From the NCBI GenBank assembly GCA_034638255.1, contig JAWPGT010000033.1, positions 124,001-188,000 of the forward strand: 64,000 nt of DNA, read 5' to 3'. The notes beneath the pieces are model-generated. The model was not told where the DNA came from. It saw only the letters and a program-made list of their open reading frames with translations, and made no database searches. This DNA is from Coprinus comatus. Lineage: Eukaryota; Basidiomycota; Agaricomycetes; Agaricales; Agaricaceae. A program made the position numbers and the translations under genes. Positions 1 through 12,759 of this stretch are shown in pieces (within the stretch, counting starts at the first letter, position 1; each line of letters opens with the position of its first letter).

Positions 1-309
1 AAACCTCGAAGTTTCTTTTTCTTTTTTCTTTTTACCTTTACATTTGGTACTCCATACCTGTATTTTCGCTACCCATTTTTTTTTGAAAAGTAATGTTTTT
101 TTTTTCAAACTCTGATATATAAAAAGAGAATCACAGGAAATGTTATTCCTGCCTGTTATTTTTGCTATAGGTATACATGATTATGCGTAGGGGAAAAAAA
201 AGACGTAAACAAGTATGTTCAAAAGAGGCTGACAAGGCACAATAGAAAAGAGAGAAAAATAATGAATCAAGTAAAAAAAAAAAAAAAAGTAAAAAGAAAA
301 ACAACTTAA

Positions 310-3300
310 TTAAATGAAAACTTGAAGTGGATGTCTATCATAAACATTTTGCCCTTCACTCAATTCTCCTAGATCCGGATAGAAAGGAACAAGTGAATCC
401 TCAGCACCAAGATAAAGAGCATTATAAATCCTCCAATAAACCTCTCTAACTTTCCTAGCAGGATGGAAAAGTCCTTGTAAAGTATAACTCAACAAAACAC
501 CAGGACCAAGTGTAACTCTCATAGCTTCAATAGCATCCATAACTGCACCAATAACATGAGGTGAAGTTTCGAAACAATTTGGCCATACCAAGTTCATCAA
601 ATGAAGCATTGAATCTTCACATCCTAAACCTGCGACACCTAGAGCTAGATGTTTGACGATTGTGCTTGCCGTTTGACGATGTACAAGATCACGATCCGTC
701 AAGGCATCTTCGAGCATCGTGACGACAGAGTCAGCATAATAAGCTGATTGAGGACCAACGTATTCGAACACAAATGAGAGGGCTTTCAAACAACCGGTGC
801 GAACATTAAGTTCGGCAGTACGGTATTCATTGAGAATGGCAGGAATGCAAGTGAAAGCTGAATAGAAGTTATTAGTAAAGGATAGTAGTGAATTAGAATG
901 ATAACACTCACGTCCGCAAGTCTCGGCGACAATAGCAATAGCAACGGTACTACACACACGGGATTGACGTTCTTGTACACGCAAGTTGGTCAACAAAACC
1001 GACAACACATCTTGAGGACCCAAACTCTTGGCAATGTAACCGAAAGAGTTGACAGCAGCACGACGAATACCCTTTTTATGGGCTTTCAAAAGGTCGAGCA
1101 ACTCGAAGCAGATACGCATCCACTCTCGAGCAGGAACGAACTCGGCACCACGATCGGCAATACGCCCGATTAGATTGATAGAAGCTTCTTGCACTTTTTC
1201 GTGTCTGTTGCGAAGAATAGGTGTCATACGCGGAACTGAAAGGAATAGATTAGTAACGATGCTGCACGAATACAAAAAGAATTACTCACGTAGATCTTTG
1301 ACAGGAGGGTTCATCTGCGTCATACCGACGACATTTGCGATAGCTCCCACGGCAGCGATGATGCTACCCAATGTATCAGGGTATTCTTCACCCAGCTGCT
1401 CAAACAGAACAAGACCAAGTTTGCTGAGCAATTGATCTTCTCCGCACTGTTTTATGACAACGGCGAGACGACTTGTAAGATCGGCTGCTTGTTGACGAAC
1501 CTTGGCACTCTTGTTGTTCAAGCGCCAAAGAATCGTAGAAACAATTTGAGTGAGATAGGGCTTGACACGAATGCCAAGAGCGTTGACGACCGTACCGAAA
1601 CCATCGAGCATAACTTGATCTTCAGTTGTTTGCTCTTGGAACGAGTAGATGATACCGTCAACAAGACGGACTTCCAATCGTTCGTCAATATCGGAGGCAC
1701 CAAGAGTAGCGATGACTTTGGTAATTGTTTCCATAACCATCTTTCTGTATGGTTCAGATTCATCCTTGAGTTCATTTACAACTCGGCCAACGATCTCTGC
1801 TACACCTGCTTTCTGCGCAAGTTCTACAGTAGTCTCGACAACCTGGCGATAATTGCGGCGATCGAGAGCCATACGGCGGACCCAGAAAGCCTTGAAGAAG
1901 TCAGGAAGAATATCTTGCTTAATATACTGGGGTGTAACACCTTCGGTTGCAGCGCATTGTTTCACAACCTTCAACACAATCTTTTTCATTTCTTCGTCAG
2001 ATGTTTGGAACTCTCGAATGAGAATGACAGTGACTTCCTTGGTATAATAGGATGCATATTCTGGATCCATGAGGGGTATAATGAAACCAATGGCCTTCAA
2101 GAAGGCGGCGAGACCCTTGCCACGATGAAGACGAATACCGAGCCACAATGGCTTGAGTACATTGTCAAAGGATTCAATACCGTATGGAGCGGCAGCTTCG
2201 GCAAGTGCAGCCAAACCAAGTGCAGTCATGGTGCGGACCTTTTGTTGTTCATCGGTCAAACCATGTGCAATACAGTCAACGAGACTACGAAGGTGGGGAA
2301 GTACAGCGCAACCCATCATGATGGCGATTTGTTGAACGATACGGATACCAGTATGACGAGCTTGCCATGACTTTTTGGAACGACAGACGGCTTTTAGGAA
2401 GGGTAGAAGAGATGGAATACCAAGGGCAGACGCAACAACGGAGAAGGCGCGGGCAGTCGTATTACGGACATACTCATCGGCATGGTCAATATCAGGACGC
2501 ATGGTAGAAATCATATGTGCGAGACCTGCAGCTTTTGAGAGATTGGAGATAATCTCGCGACCTTCGACGCGAGCATAGTAATCTTCATCAATCAACAATG
2601 GCTCGATGACGACGAGAATTTTGTGGACGTAAGGACGCACGAGATCATCGAGTTTGTAGAGAACTCGATCAATAACTTTGACGAGCAAATGTCGCTCTTG
2701 ATCCTCGAGGGTACGCTCCATGAGCAAGGGTAGAATTTTGTCGAACAAGGGCCCGGCACCGAACTCGCGAGCCTTGTCAGTAATTTGGCGGAGGGCAGTT
2801 TTACGAACAGGAGGTGTACCATTCTTAATCTTGAGTAGCAGTCGCATAATCTTCCTCTCTTTCATCTCGTCTACCGTCAACGCTGTTTCATCTTCTTCTT
2901 TCAAGATTTTGGCAAAGTACTGAGCATCTTCGGGTTTGAAGAAGGCCAAGTTTCCGACTCCAGGAATTTCTGTAGGGAGTTCGGGGGCCAGTCCAGCAGC
3001 TGCAGCAGCGGCTGCTGCGTCAGAGCTCTCTTGAATTTGGAAGCCCCCAACTTCTGTGGCGCCTGAAGGCATGAACTTGCGAGGGTTGATGGAAGGTGCA
3101 TAGCCAGGTGGAGGGCTGACGATGACATAACCGCTTGTAGGTAGCAATGCGTCCAACTCCTCGTCTGTGAGGTACCGGTTGTGTTTGTCGTCGTGGTTAA
3201 TACCGGGGGCATTCATGATGATTGGAGTCATAGGGACATCCTGGACCGCAGGTGTCTGGTCCCAGCGTGATTTCTTTGGCGTTTCAGCAGCAACTTCTGA

Positions 3301-3885
3301 CGGCGTAGCGTCCCATCTGGAGCGGCGTTTCTTTGGTGCGGAGGCCTCTAAGGCTTCCTTGGACCACTCACCTGTGTCGCGCTGGTTAGGATCTTTATTT
3401 TCATCCGTAGTCTCCACATCCCACCTCCTCTTCCGCTTCCCTCCTGCGGCTTCTTTCTGTTGCGAAATCGCCAATTCTTTCGCTGCTGCCAATTCTTTAG
3501 CAACGTCCATAAGTTCAGCGGCGGGCGGTGTCTTGTCCAAGTCCATCTTCATCTTTCCCTCCTCTCTATCTCTCTTTTCTTTCTCCTCAATAGCTCTCTT
3601 CACCCGTGCTTCCTCTTGTTCCAACCTCGACAAACGCATAGCATCCTGATAACCACCTTCCACCTCCTCTCCTTCTTTAGCCGAAAAAGCATCAGCACTA
3701 TCAACAGCAACACGATTAAACCGTCTATTATGATAGTCAGACTGTCGTGCAGCTATTTGTCGTGTCTTGGCAGTTTCTGCAAATGGGTCATAATTCTCCT
3801 CTTCCGCTATATCTGCAAACTCTTGCAATACATCCTTTGGAGCTGTAAACGAATCAAGCAATCTCGGTGAACCTTCACGCGACAT
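310..3885 (-). CDS. SF3B1: Splicing factor 3B subunit 1 (SF3B1/Prp10/SAP155)
   Basis: Largest subunit of the U2 snRNP SF3b complex, which clamps the branch-point/U2 duplex during spliceosome assembly. Three exons: 3885-1290, 1235-912 and 857-310, with two 54-nt introns, giving 1155 aa. The first join restores KDLLPRMTP and the second AETCGPFT, both as in the family. The N-terminal region carries three RWD/RWDxTP motifs (KRRWD, RSRWD, KSRWD), i.e. UHM-ligand motifs that bind U2AF-like partners; human SF3B1 has more. From about residue 330 the protein is HEAT repeats with near-human sequence: KIKNGTPP, the EQQKVRT stretch with the lysine equivalent to human K700, and [11 protein letters not shown]. 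The C-terminus [19 protein letters not shown] is canonical. Start chosen at the only upstream ATG (MSREGSP). The protein is about 150 aa shorter than human, all from the N-terminal region. Identity is certain. Confidence 0.97.
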
Positions 3886-4909
3886 TACTGTGATGGTTTT
3901 TGTATGGTGTTTGGTGTGTTGGGATGAAGTGTATTAAACCTTGGGTGAATAAGTCAGGCTGACCAATCAGTTTTCCCACGCTTAGACCCACGGTATAAAA
4001 TAGGCGAATGTCCAATCAAATGATTCTCACACTCTTCTTCTTCTCTTCTTTTTTTTTTCTTTCTTCTTTTTAAATTGGTGGGTATTGATTCGGGGTTTTT
4101 TCTCCTTAGTGTGATGATTTCTTGCCGCCCCAGTCGTAGCCCCTACAAAGAGCTTTGACGATTGGTCGAGCACACAGCCAAACAATTGTGCATCTCTGAC
4201 TTTTTTCTTCGATTGCGATTTTAAAAAAAATATTCATCAATGCTAATCAACTCTTTTCCAGATCTCTTGTCATATACCAAACCCGTAATGTTCGTTAACC
4301 GAATGTCAATTGTAACGTAAGGTGAGACTACGTTTCTTTTTCAACCATCCCAAGAGATGATATACATATCACCAAATTCCGAACCTAAGAGGATGAGGAA
4401 CGATATGCAAAAAATACTAAGAACAGCCAACTGATTCTTTTTCCACTGATGTATTGAAAACGTTCTTACTGATCATATTTTTGTTAGGTGCTGCTCATTA
4501 TATTGTATATCATGTTATCCTACTCTTCATTCAATATATTGCTTTTCCTCCAAACACAATATTTCGATTGGAAGTTGTGCTTCCTTCATATTCAACAATC
4601 TATCGATTATTGTACATACAAGTAATACAAGTAACAAAAAATGGTAATAACAGGAGAGATTTGCTACACAAAAAATATGAGAAATAACTGGAACCAGTCG
4701 TTAGTGTCGTGAACATAATGAGAAGAGAACAAAAAAGCCATCATATGGTAGGAATGAGATATCCATAAACCCAAAACTGAGAATCAATCGTCAGAAGGCC
4801 AAAAGAACAGGAAAAAATATCAGACACAAGAACGAAAAAATGGGAGGCGGAAAACAATGTGATACATCGACAGATCAATATCCATTCACAAAAAGACAAA
4901 CGAGGGAAG
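3886..4909. promoter_or_regulatory. Upstream region of SF3B1, about 1 kb
   Basis: Lies between the SF3B1 start and the 3' end of the forkhead gene, both on the minus strand. It contains two CCAAT-type motifs (ccaatca near 3962 and near 4012), an A/T-rich TATA-like string near 3992, and long pyrimidine tracts around 4030-4075. A 77-codon open frame at 4454-4687 is hydrophobic and A/T-driven, and I do not accept it as a gene. No RNA gene was seen. Confidence 0.35.
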
Positions 4910-7696
4910 CTACCACCAGCTTCCATACTTTGCTGGTCCATCCAAAGTACCAGGACTGTCGTATAATAACGAACTCCTACTCTTTCCAAAAAGTCCAACA
5001 GGACTATCTGAAAGCGATCCCATCCTATTCAATTCATCATCAAGTAAAGTTCTAGGGTCATGAGGATCAAATATTGACCGCGAGCGAGGCGTTGTGCCTA
5101 AATCGTTCGGTGTACGGAAAGGCGAATCCATTGGGTTCGCATTGAAAATAAGTTTCCGGGGTGTTACAGGATTACCCGGAATCCCTTCGTTACTCTCCTT
5201 ACGTTTCCGTGGCGTTCGGAGTGCGTCTTCAGTATCAAGAGCCGGTACATTTGGATCAAAAGCAGGTGGAGGATCCAAGTGGGATTTGTAATGAGCCAAA
5301 CTACTCGACGGGCTCATATGTAATCCCTTGTGAGAGATTGGTGTGCGAACCGATGAGAGGTGTAACGCTCTACGTGGAGGTGTAGAGGGTGCTTCAAGGA
5401 CAGGCGAATTAGATCTCCGTGATATTAGAGTATTGTCTTCTTTCGTCTTTGCGATACGCCGCCCCAATGTCGGAGACTAATACGAAAACATTTAGCACTG
5501 TAAGAATAGATCCACTAAATAGATATTCACCTGGCCTGAGGCTGCGCGTTGCGCTTCCATTTTGGATTTCAATAAACCATCGTCTTCCTCCATTTGCTGA
5601 TCGAGTAGATCTGTTCCCGGTTCAAGGACTTTAGTTTTTGATGATTCGCCCCAAAAGCGAACAGGTTTGAGAGTAGTGCTTCCACTTAGAGGAAGAACAT
5701 CCTCAGAGCTTTCAGATGTATCGAGGGAAGCGTCAGCACTTGAAATATGACCATCGAGATCTGCGTCGCTTGTCGCGGGCATAGAGGGAGAGCTAGATGA
5801 GTGTCTATTCGGTGTAAGACCAGGAACAGATGAAGCTGAACAAGTAGGTGAACTAGAGGAAGAACTAGGTCCTTGTGCAGGAGAGACTGCCCTCTTCGTA
5901 CCTTTGACAGCAATGTTTTGAGACATGGTCTCATTGCGCATAGCATTTCGGTTAAGCACACGGTTGAACGCAGAGGCAGCTGGCAAGGGAGGGAAGATAA
6001 TTTCAGCAGGAAGGGTTTGAGGTTGATCCATACATGTTTGATAGTATGGTTGATGGTGAGGAGTGGGTCGTGTTGGTGGGAACAAAGGAGCAAAGGTTTG
6101 ATTAGAGTACTGAACATTCGTTGGCGCCAGAACAGGGGAAGAGGGTTGATCTTTGCGAGCACGCTTCGATTTCCGAGTGTCAAATTCATCGATATTCGAC
6201 GCTTTCCGAATTCGAGATTTCCCTTTTGTTTGCTTTTCCTTTGCGGCAACTTCCTTCATGTAATCTTTACAAAATTGTTTCCTAAAGTTACCGTCTTTGA
6301 AGCACTCCAAATCTTCGTCCCATATAGCCCATTGAGTACGTCCAATCGATCTATCTCTTGGAACTTTTCGGAAACAGACCGTAGTACTGAGAACATGCCT
6401 GATGCTGTTCATCCACGTTGTTTCTCCACGCTTGAAATAAGGATAAACGATTGTGATCCAATCATAAATTTCCTGTAAGGTTAAGCGATGTTCTGGCGAA
6501 GAAAGAATGGCCTGTCCCACAAGTGCGGCATATGACAGCTCGGGCTTGCTTGTTGAGTATGGACCAGGCGGCAAAGTGTATGGCAATTTGTCGTAATCAT
6601 CTTCCGCTGGACATGGACCAATGGGCCCAGGTGATGAAACTAGATTAATTGCTCTAGTGGGTGAAGAGACCGGGGATGATGCTGGTGGAGATGATGTGGG
6701 AAGTGGTGATCTGAATAATTTTAGAGATGGCTTTGAATGGATGCGATTCGTTTGTGGTGTCACTGGCAAGGTGGAAGATGATGCTTGGGGGATTTGAGCG
6801 GGCGTTGATTGGAGCTGGTAATCACCATATGCTGAATATGGATAATATTGGTAGTATGGTGCGGATTGGGAATGGGTGTGGGAGTTAGAAGCCATGGGCG
6901 TTGTTGACGGCGTCTCAGTTTTATGTGTCACCTCCTGCGAATGGTTAGATCTCGTGCGACAACAGAACACAAAAATGGAGTACCTGCTGAGGTTGGCTGG
7001 CAGAGCGTGTCTCAGTGTGTTCTCTGTAGTAACGGTTCTTTTGGGGTGTGACTAGAACCACGGTAGCCTGTTTCTGAGATAAACAAATGAATAATCATCC
7101 TCTCCGGACGCGTTGAGTGAGATGAATGGGCGCACCTGGGTAGTGATGGGCAATAAATCATTCTCGTTGTCCTCAGTGTGAGCGCGTTTGCCGTCACGCG
7201 CCAGCATAAAGGAATCCAAGTTGACACTAGGTTGTGTTGACGCGTTACTGGGAGAAGGTGAAGGAGGGACTGGGGCAACAGATCTAGCGGCTTCGCGTTC
7301 CTTGTCTCTTCTACTCCTCCTCTCCTTTTTATTGTGCCTCCGTTGTCTCTCAATAACCATTTCCATGCTATCGTACGGTCGTGAAGGAAGGGCTCCCTCA
7401 GATACTTCTGTTTTGATGGGAGTGATTGGAGGTGTAGATTCCCGGAAAGAATTGGAGCTTGTGCGAGAGAGAGAACGTGCCAATGAGGAAGAGGCACTAG
7501 AGGACCTCAATCCTGAAAGCAGGTCGGAGTTTGACCGTGACCTGTGCCCGTTATCGCGGTCAATGGGGCGCGTGGGTGTAGAGTCGTCTGCGGTGAGAAA
7601 TTGGCGCATCTGGTCGCTGCGTTTGTTCAGGTCATCGCGCGTAATTCCAAGAGTGTATAGAAGCTGGGAGATGGGGGACACTTGAGGGTCTGCCAT
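4910..7696 (-). CDS. Forkhead (winged-helix) transcription factor
   Basis: Four exons: 7696-7136, 7073-6984, 6934-5531 and 5476-4910. Introns are 62, 49 and 54 nt, and the exon sum is divisible by three (873 aa). The forkhead domain lies in exon 3, about residues 350-445: KPELSYAALVGQAIL, then LTLQEIYDWI, the recognition-helix segment WMNSIRHVLST and FRKVPRDRSIGRTQW. Base-contacting Asn, Arg, His and Ser of NSxRHxxS are kept; the usual Asn after His is Val. The flanks are low complexity, rich in Ser/Pro/Gln. The C-terminus has many SP/TP sites (APSTPPRR, RTPRKRK, PVTPRKL), the pattern of cell-cycle forkheads phosphorylated by CDKs (yeast Fkh2, fission yeast Sep1, FOXM1). The exon-1 start MADPQVSP has a good context. 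Which yeast factor is orthologous cannot be settled by eye. Confidence 0.88.
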
Positions 7697-8025
7697 GCGA
7701 AGGAGAGCTGGTGGAACAGTGGTTGCTCTGCTCTAAAGCAGGGCAAAAAAAGAAATAAAAACGGTAGCAGAGATGGTACAGAGAATGGGAATGACGAGAC
7801 AGGTAACGCGTCGAGAAAGCAGAGGCGGGAAGCTGAAAGAGGAAAATGAGAGGGAGATGCCAAGAGGTGAGTTGTGTGGACAACACTGTCTCTCTACCAA
7901 ATTTGGGTCGGACACAGGTACGGATCAACTTCCGATTATATTCTCATTATTAACTATCTACACTATGTTAATCACGGCATAAATTCTATACACAGTCAGT
8001 CTCATACACATATAATACACAGGCA
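7697..8025. other. Spacer between forkhead 5' end and LIG4 3' end
   Basis: About 330 nt, both flanking genes on the minus strand. Open frames on both strands are short and low complexity (Phe/Leu/Ser rich). It should hold the forkhead promoter and the LIG4 3' UTR. No further feature seen. Confidence 0.4.
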
Positions 8026-11000
8026 CTACTCACCTTCTTCATCCACCAACGTGTTTTCTTCCACACATGCCTCAATAAATTCACTGATAATCAGATGACG
8101 TCGCTTGGGCCTGCAATTTCAAATATATTATCTTAATCACCTCCATTCTTTGTGGACAACAAGCACTCACTGAGACGTAGCTCTGATCAATTCCAATCTC
8201 CGACTGTCGTCCCGCTTGTCCAATACAATATGTGTCAATTTACTCTCGTTAAGCCCCACAACCTTGCCACCATTAGCAATAATGATCTGGCCAATTTCTT
8301 CAAGTCTGCTCGTGGCTGTGTCAGATCGGTCCACCAGGGTCAAAGAAAAGGAAAAGATCCACCTTGCAGTAATTTCTTTTTCGAGTTTAGTCTTCACCTC
8401 CATTCCATTCTTCCGTGCATTTTCCGGTGTATCCAGGTAGAAACATCTAAAGAACTTCAGACACATCAAACCACATCACTAAAAACACCCACAAATGTCT
8501 GAAAATCTTTTCTTCATCATAAGCCATTGCATCATCCGTCTCACCCATCTTAACCGCCTCCCTGGTGTTCTTGCTATTCTCAGCACCTACCAAATCTTGC
8601 ATATCTAACCCATCCTCCTCATTGGCAACATCTGCATTGTCAGAATCATTATCGCTCTCGTCTTCAGTTTCTGATTCATCATCATTTTCCGTTCCCACAG
8701 CAGATAGCAGCCCCTTTCTTTCTTTGAACCACTCCACATTATGTATGTCAGGTTCCTCCTCCGACGGAACTTGTTCAGATTTATCTTCATTTCCAGTGTT
8801 TTGGTCCAAAGTTGATTCCGCTTCATCTCCTCCCTCCTCATAATCAGGATCATTTGTTCTTCCAGTTGTCGCGTGAAAGAAGTATCTAACACAAATTATC
8901 AGTAAGAAGTTTATAACCACATCATAAGTAACACATACTTTCGATAGAACGGCATAGTCTCTCCATTTGCAACGGAATCTTTAATCCAAGAAGGCTTGAT
9001 CACATCGTTTATGTCTCTATCAATCACCAGTTTCAAGTCATAAGCTAAAGTCCCCCCAACCCCATTTCATCAATCAGTTAAACGAATAGATGAAAAGTCC
9101 ATAAATAAATATATAAAAAGACTAACGGGTAACTGTACCACCATACACCACATACATACCCTCTTTAGCAATTTGGGCACAACTACCTCCATTCGCATGG
9201 ATCCTGTCGTAAATGGTCATTAGTTGTAACTTATGCCCCCTTGGTGATTTCCTTTTGAAACATAAGATAAGACCTACAGCTTCGTTAGTTCGGCGCGATC
9301 TTGTTCACCCGTACGAGATTTCGGATCAGTCGTAACAACTAGCTTCTATGTCAAGAGAGGTATGGTGGTAAATAGAAACAGACAACTTACCGAATTTCAT
9401 TCCTTCAAAGATGTCAGACTCCACAGCTACGTCCTTTAGATTAGGACCTTGATACTGTGGCAGGACGCTAACCTGAAAATATAAATATATTTTGTACGGT
9501 CAAGTCGGAGACACTGTATTTGATTTAGTTATGTATCATACCTTCTTCGTAGTCGTCGTCTTTCGTTTCTTCTTAGAACCCCTTTATAATATATACTCCG
9601 TTTAACTGTTGACATATGACGCGAATAATAAGAAAAAGAAACTTACGAAATATCACTATCCATTTTACGTTTCTTTTCTGTTTTTAGACTTTCCAATACA
9701 CCAGTCGCACTCATACAATCCACAATTGATAAATCATCTCTAATAGATAATGCTCGAGGGAACCGCATTGTGAACCCCATATGGTATTGGTCTACAATAA
9801 AAACATATAGATTAATATAGGTCATATTTTCTAAGCTTTGAGTATTACCTGTTGGAACAATTTCCGCTGCTTTGACCTTGAGTATAAACGAGCTGTCAAT
9901 GAGTATATTGTTAACTATGACACTCAAACCCCATGAATATCCCAAACAAAAAAACATACTCTTCAGGTTCCAAAAATACATCTCCTTTATCTTCGTGCGA
10001 TCGATTTGCTGTTAGAAGGAACGTAGGTTGTTGTTTATCATTCCAAGCCTTCCAAGGTTTATCACGAATCCAAACATAATCTGCATATGATAGACCGGAT
10101 CCTATACGAACGAAGGTGCTATACCTATTCAATTATCATTCGTCAATGTATTTCGTAAAAAGAGGGAAATGTTCACTTTGGTTCATCATCGTCGTCGATA
10201 TTTCTTCGATCATCATATACAGCGCATACAAGTGTTGAAACACCAACTCCACGTTTAGCTGATCCATATACTCCACCTATTTATCCCATCCAGTTATGAG
10301 GTTGAGATGATTCAAGATATTTTTAAATAATGCTCACCAACGACGAGTACATCAAGGGTTTCACCCATATTGTCCTATACCTCCTTATTAGACAGAATAT
10401 AATCAAAGATTATTGAATTTCAGTACCATATATTCTGGTTTGACCTAGGCAACTTAGTGTCAGTTTCTCTCCATAAACATATTCTACACGAATCATACCT
10501 TTATCCAATCCATATTTCTTCCATTCAAAACATACTTTGCTAATGGATGTTTAATAACCAACCCTTCACCTCTAATAGCCATAACCTCATCTACTTTGGT
10601 TCTTATATCCTTTGCTGTTTTACCTGTAGATTCAGTTACCAATTCGATACGACCTGTTATTTCTGTGAAACATTGACGAAGGTTTCGTTTACGGAACGTG
10701 ACAGATTTGTGGAGGAGGGATTGACCGTTAAGGTAAAGAAGATCAAAGACCTTAACTTTATGTTTGTCAATATGAAATCAAACCTGATATATAGTAAAAC
10801 TTGTTTAAAGAAACTCACAGCATGGTCGTGGGTTTAGTTCCTGTTTAGTTTTGTCTGAAGTTATCAAGTCAGTAACAACCCCATTTTAATTTCTTGGGAT
10901 ACCATACCAAGTGCAGCTGTTTTGAGAGTACCAAAAGGTAGATTTCGCTCGGTGACCGGATCCCAAACCAACATTTCTCCATCCAAAATGATGCTAATCA

Positions 11001-12516
11001 ACAGATTATCAAGAAGGGTATATCGACTTTAGCTTCGCATCTACTTACCTGTCCACCGATCATCAAACGCTTTGTCGATATAAGGTGTTAAACTACCGGT
11101 TCCAACGTGCTTCCCATACAAGTATGTATAATCTTTCCCTTTTCTTTAAAAGTAGGGCATAGTGAGTAAGGAGTAGGAGAAAATACGACCCAAGGTAGGA
11201 AAATAAGGTACCTAGAACAATAGAAATATTCATTTCTACGTTTATGCAATTGTATTCTTTCACCGTCCAATTTCTCTTCTATAATAAATGTAGCACCACC
11301 CATTCCACGAACAGTATCTTCGAGTTTCTTTGTAGGTCTCTTACAAAGCATAGGTGCGAAAGCATGGAATAATTGGACCGCTTTATCCTAACTCTTTTTT
11401 TGAGCGTTTTGTTCTTTTATATGTGTAGGAACAGTAAGAGTTACCTCGGCATTCAAGCGGAATTCTGTATCCCATAACGTCCAAGCAACTTTCTTGAGAT
11501 CTGAACAAGTATTGTATAGATCTTGAGCGTCTGGGTGGAATACTGAAAATACAGTGGTTTCCTTCACAGAAATGTTCATATCTAGTGAGGATATTTAGCA
11601 CCACAAATCTGACCTGGAAGGATAAAGCTACCTTTAAGAATGATGCGAGTAATCCAACGTTGCTCCTCAGATGTCGAAGAATTATACACTCGTTGCAAAA
11701 TTCTTGACTGTATATCCCTAAATCAAAATGTCAGATTGTCTAAAACCTGTCATTTCACTAAGATATACATACGATTTACCTATATTCTGTGCAAGCTCAT
11801 CAAGAATTTCATTGAGGTCATCTATTGAAAGCGACCCCTCAATGACAGAGGACCGTTTACTGACGACTTCATATAAGACTGCAGGGAAGTCTCCTGAAGC
11901 TTTCTACTCAAATATTCATTGTTCAATTTCAACTTCGAAGGGATGAAAGTATTATATATCGTACATCACGTTCAGTTGGTTTCTTCCAATTCAACAAACG
12001 AATGGAATCTGGGTCCCTCATTCCTAAGGGTATCAACTTGATGTATGTCTTTGCAAGATTCTTTTCTTTCAATCCATATACCGCGCGTTCTCGATCTTTC
12101 TAATGCAACAACTTCTAGCCCAAAAATCTCAAATGTGTGTGTAGTGTATATATAACATACCTGAGGTAAAATAAGTCGTAAGACAGGATATAAATCACGA
12201 CCCTTCTCCCTTCTCCAATGCTAAGCAAAACAAAAAACAAAAACCTCCGGTTCAGGAAACAAAAAAAAGTCGCCAGTATTTGGAGTTATAATGAACATAC
12301 AGTAAACCATGAATCAAGTAGCTTTCTTCTTCTATCTTGTTTACGCTCCGTAGATAATCTCTCAAATAATTTGACCAGGATAGCAAAAGGTGCACTATCC
12401 ATGTTTTGAGGTGGTGCTAGAGCATCATCACCAGTAGTGTGGCTTGAATCTTCAGGTTCAGGTTCGAGCCTTCTTGGTGAGGTTGGTGCAACAGATGGGG
12501 CCGGAGTTGGTTGCAT
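8026..12516 (-). CDS. LIG4: DNA ligase IV (non-homologous end joining)
   Basis: ATP-dependent nuclear ligase that seals double-strand breaks with XRCC4/Lif1. It is heavily interrupted, with roughly 20 short exons across 4.5 kb. Order of motifs: N-terminal FAILVKLFERLSTERKQDRR; DNA-binding-domain stretches YGLKEKNLAKTYI and DFPAVLYEVV; nucleotidyltransferase motif I KLDGER with the adenylated lysine codon at 11273-11271; LDGEMLVWDP near 10980; RGEGLVIKHP; VKPEYMD; and GSAKRGVGVSTLVCAVYD. Two BRCT domains follow, separated by a very acidic linker (8600-8850): the first around GPNLKDVAVESDIFEG to IKPSWIKDS, the second ending HLIISEFIEACVEENTLVDEE. The stop is the TAG at 8028-8026. The start is the first true ATG (MQPTPAP). 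An upstream in-frame TTG is not used. Shares a 243-bp divergent promoter with the kinase gene. Confidence 0.93.
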
Positions 12517-12759
12517 AATATTGTTTTGTTGGTATATCAACTATTGTGGATAGATAGGATGTATTGTAATGAGGTCAGGAGAGTAGGCGGTGTGTATATG
12601 CCTGTTGACCCCTGAACGGGAGTCAGAGGACAATAAAAGTCATGTGATCGATGGGGCGCGACGCGCCGCTGCCGTAACTTGTAAGTCCTGCAACACTTAC
12701 CCCTATTCATCTATTCTATATTCATTTTCTACATCGCTATCGCTACTAAGTACATTCTA
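12517..12759. promoter_or_regulatory. Divergent promoter LIG4 / Nim1-type kinase
   Basis: The 243 bp between two divergent start codons. It contains the perfect palindrome GGCGCGACGCGCC at 12655-12667. Its centre ACGCG matches the core of the MBF/DSC1 cell-cycle box in ascomycete yeasts, a plausible but unproven link for a repair ligase and a cell-cycle kinase. A pyrimidine-rich stretch precedes the kinase ATG. Confidence 0.4.

Noticed and set aside
1432..2370. 312-codon plus-strand frame inside SF3B1
   Set aside because: Antisense shadow of a strongly conserved coding exon.
4454..4687. 77-codon hydrophobic frame upstream of SF3B1
   Set aside because: A/T-driven composition, no splice or family support, lies in the expected SF3B1 promoter.
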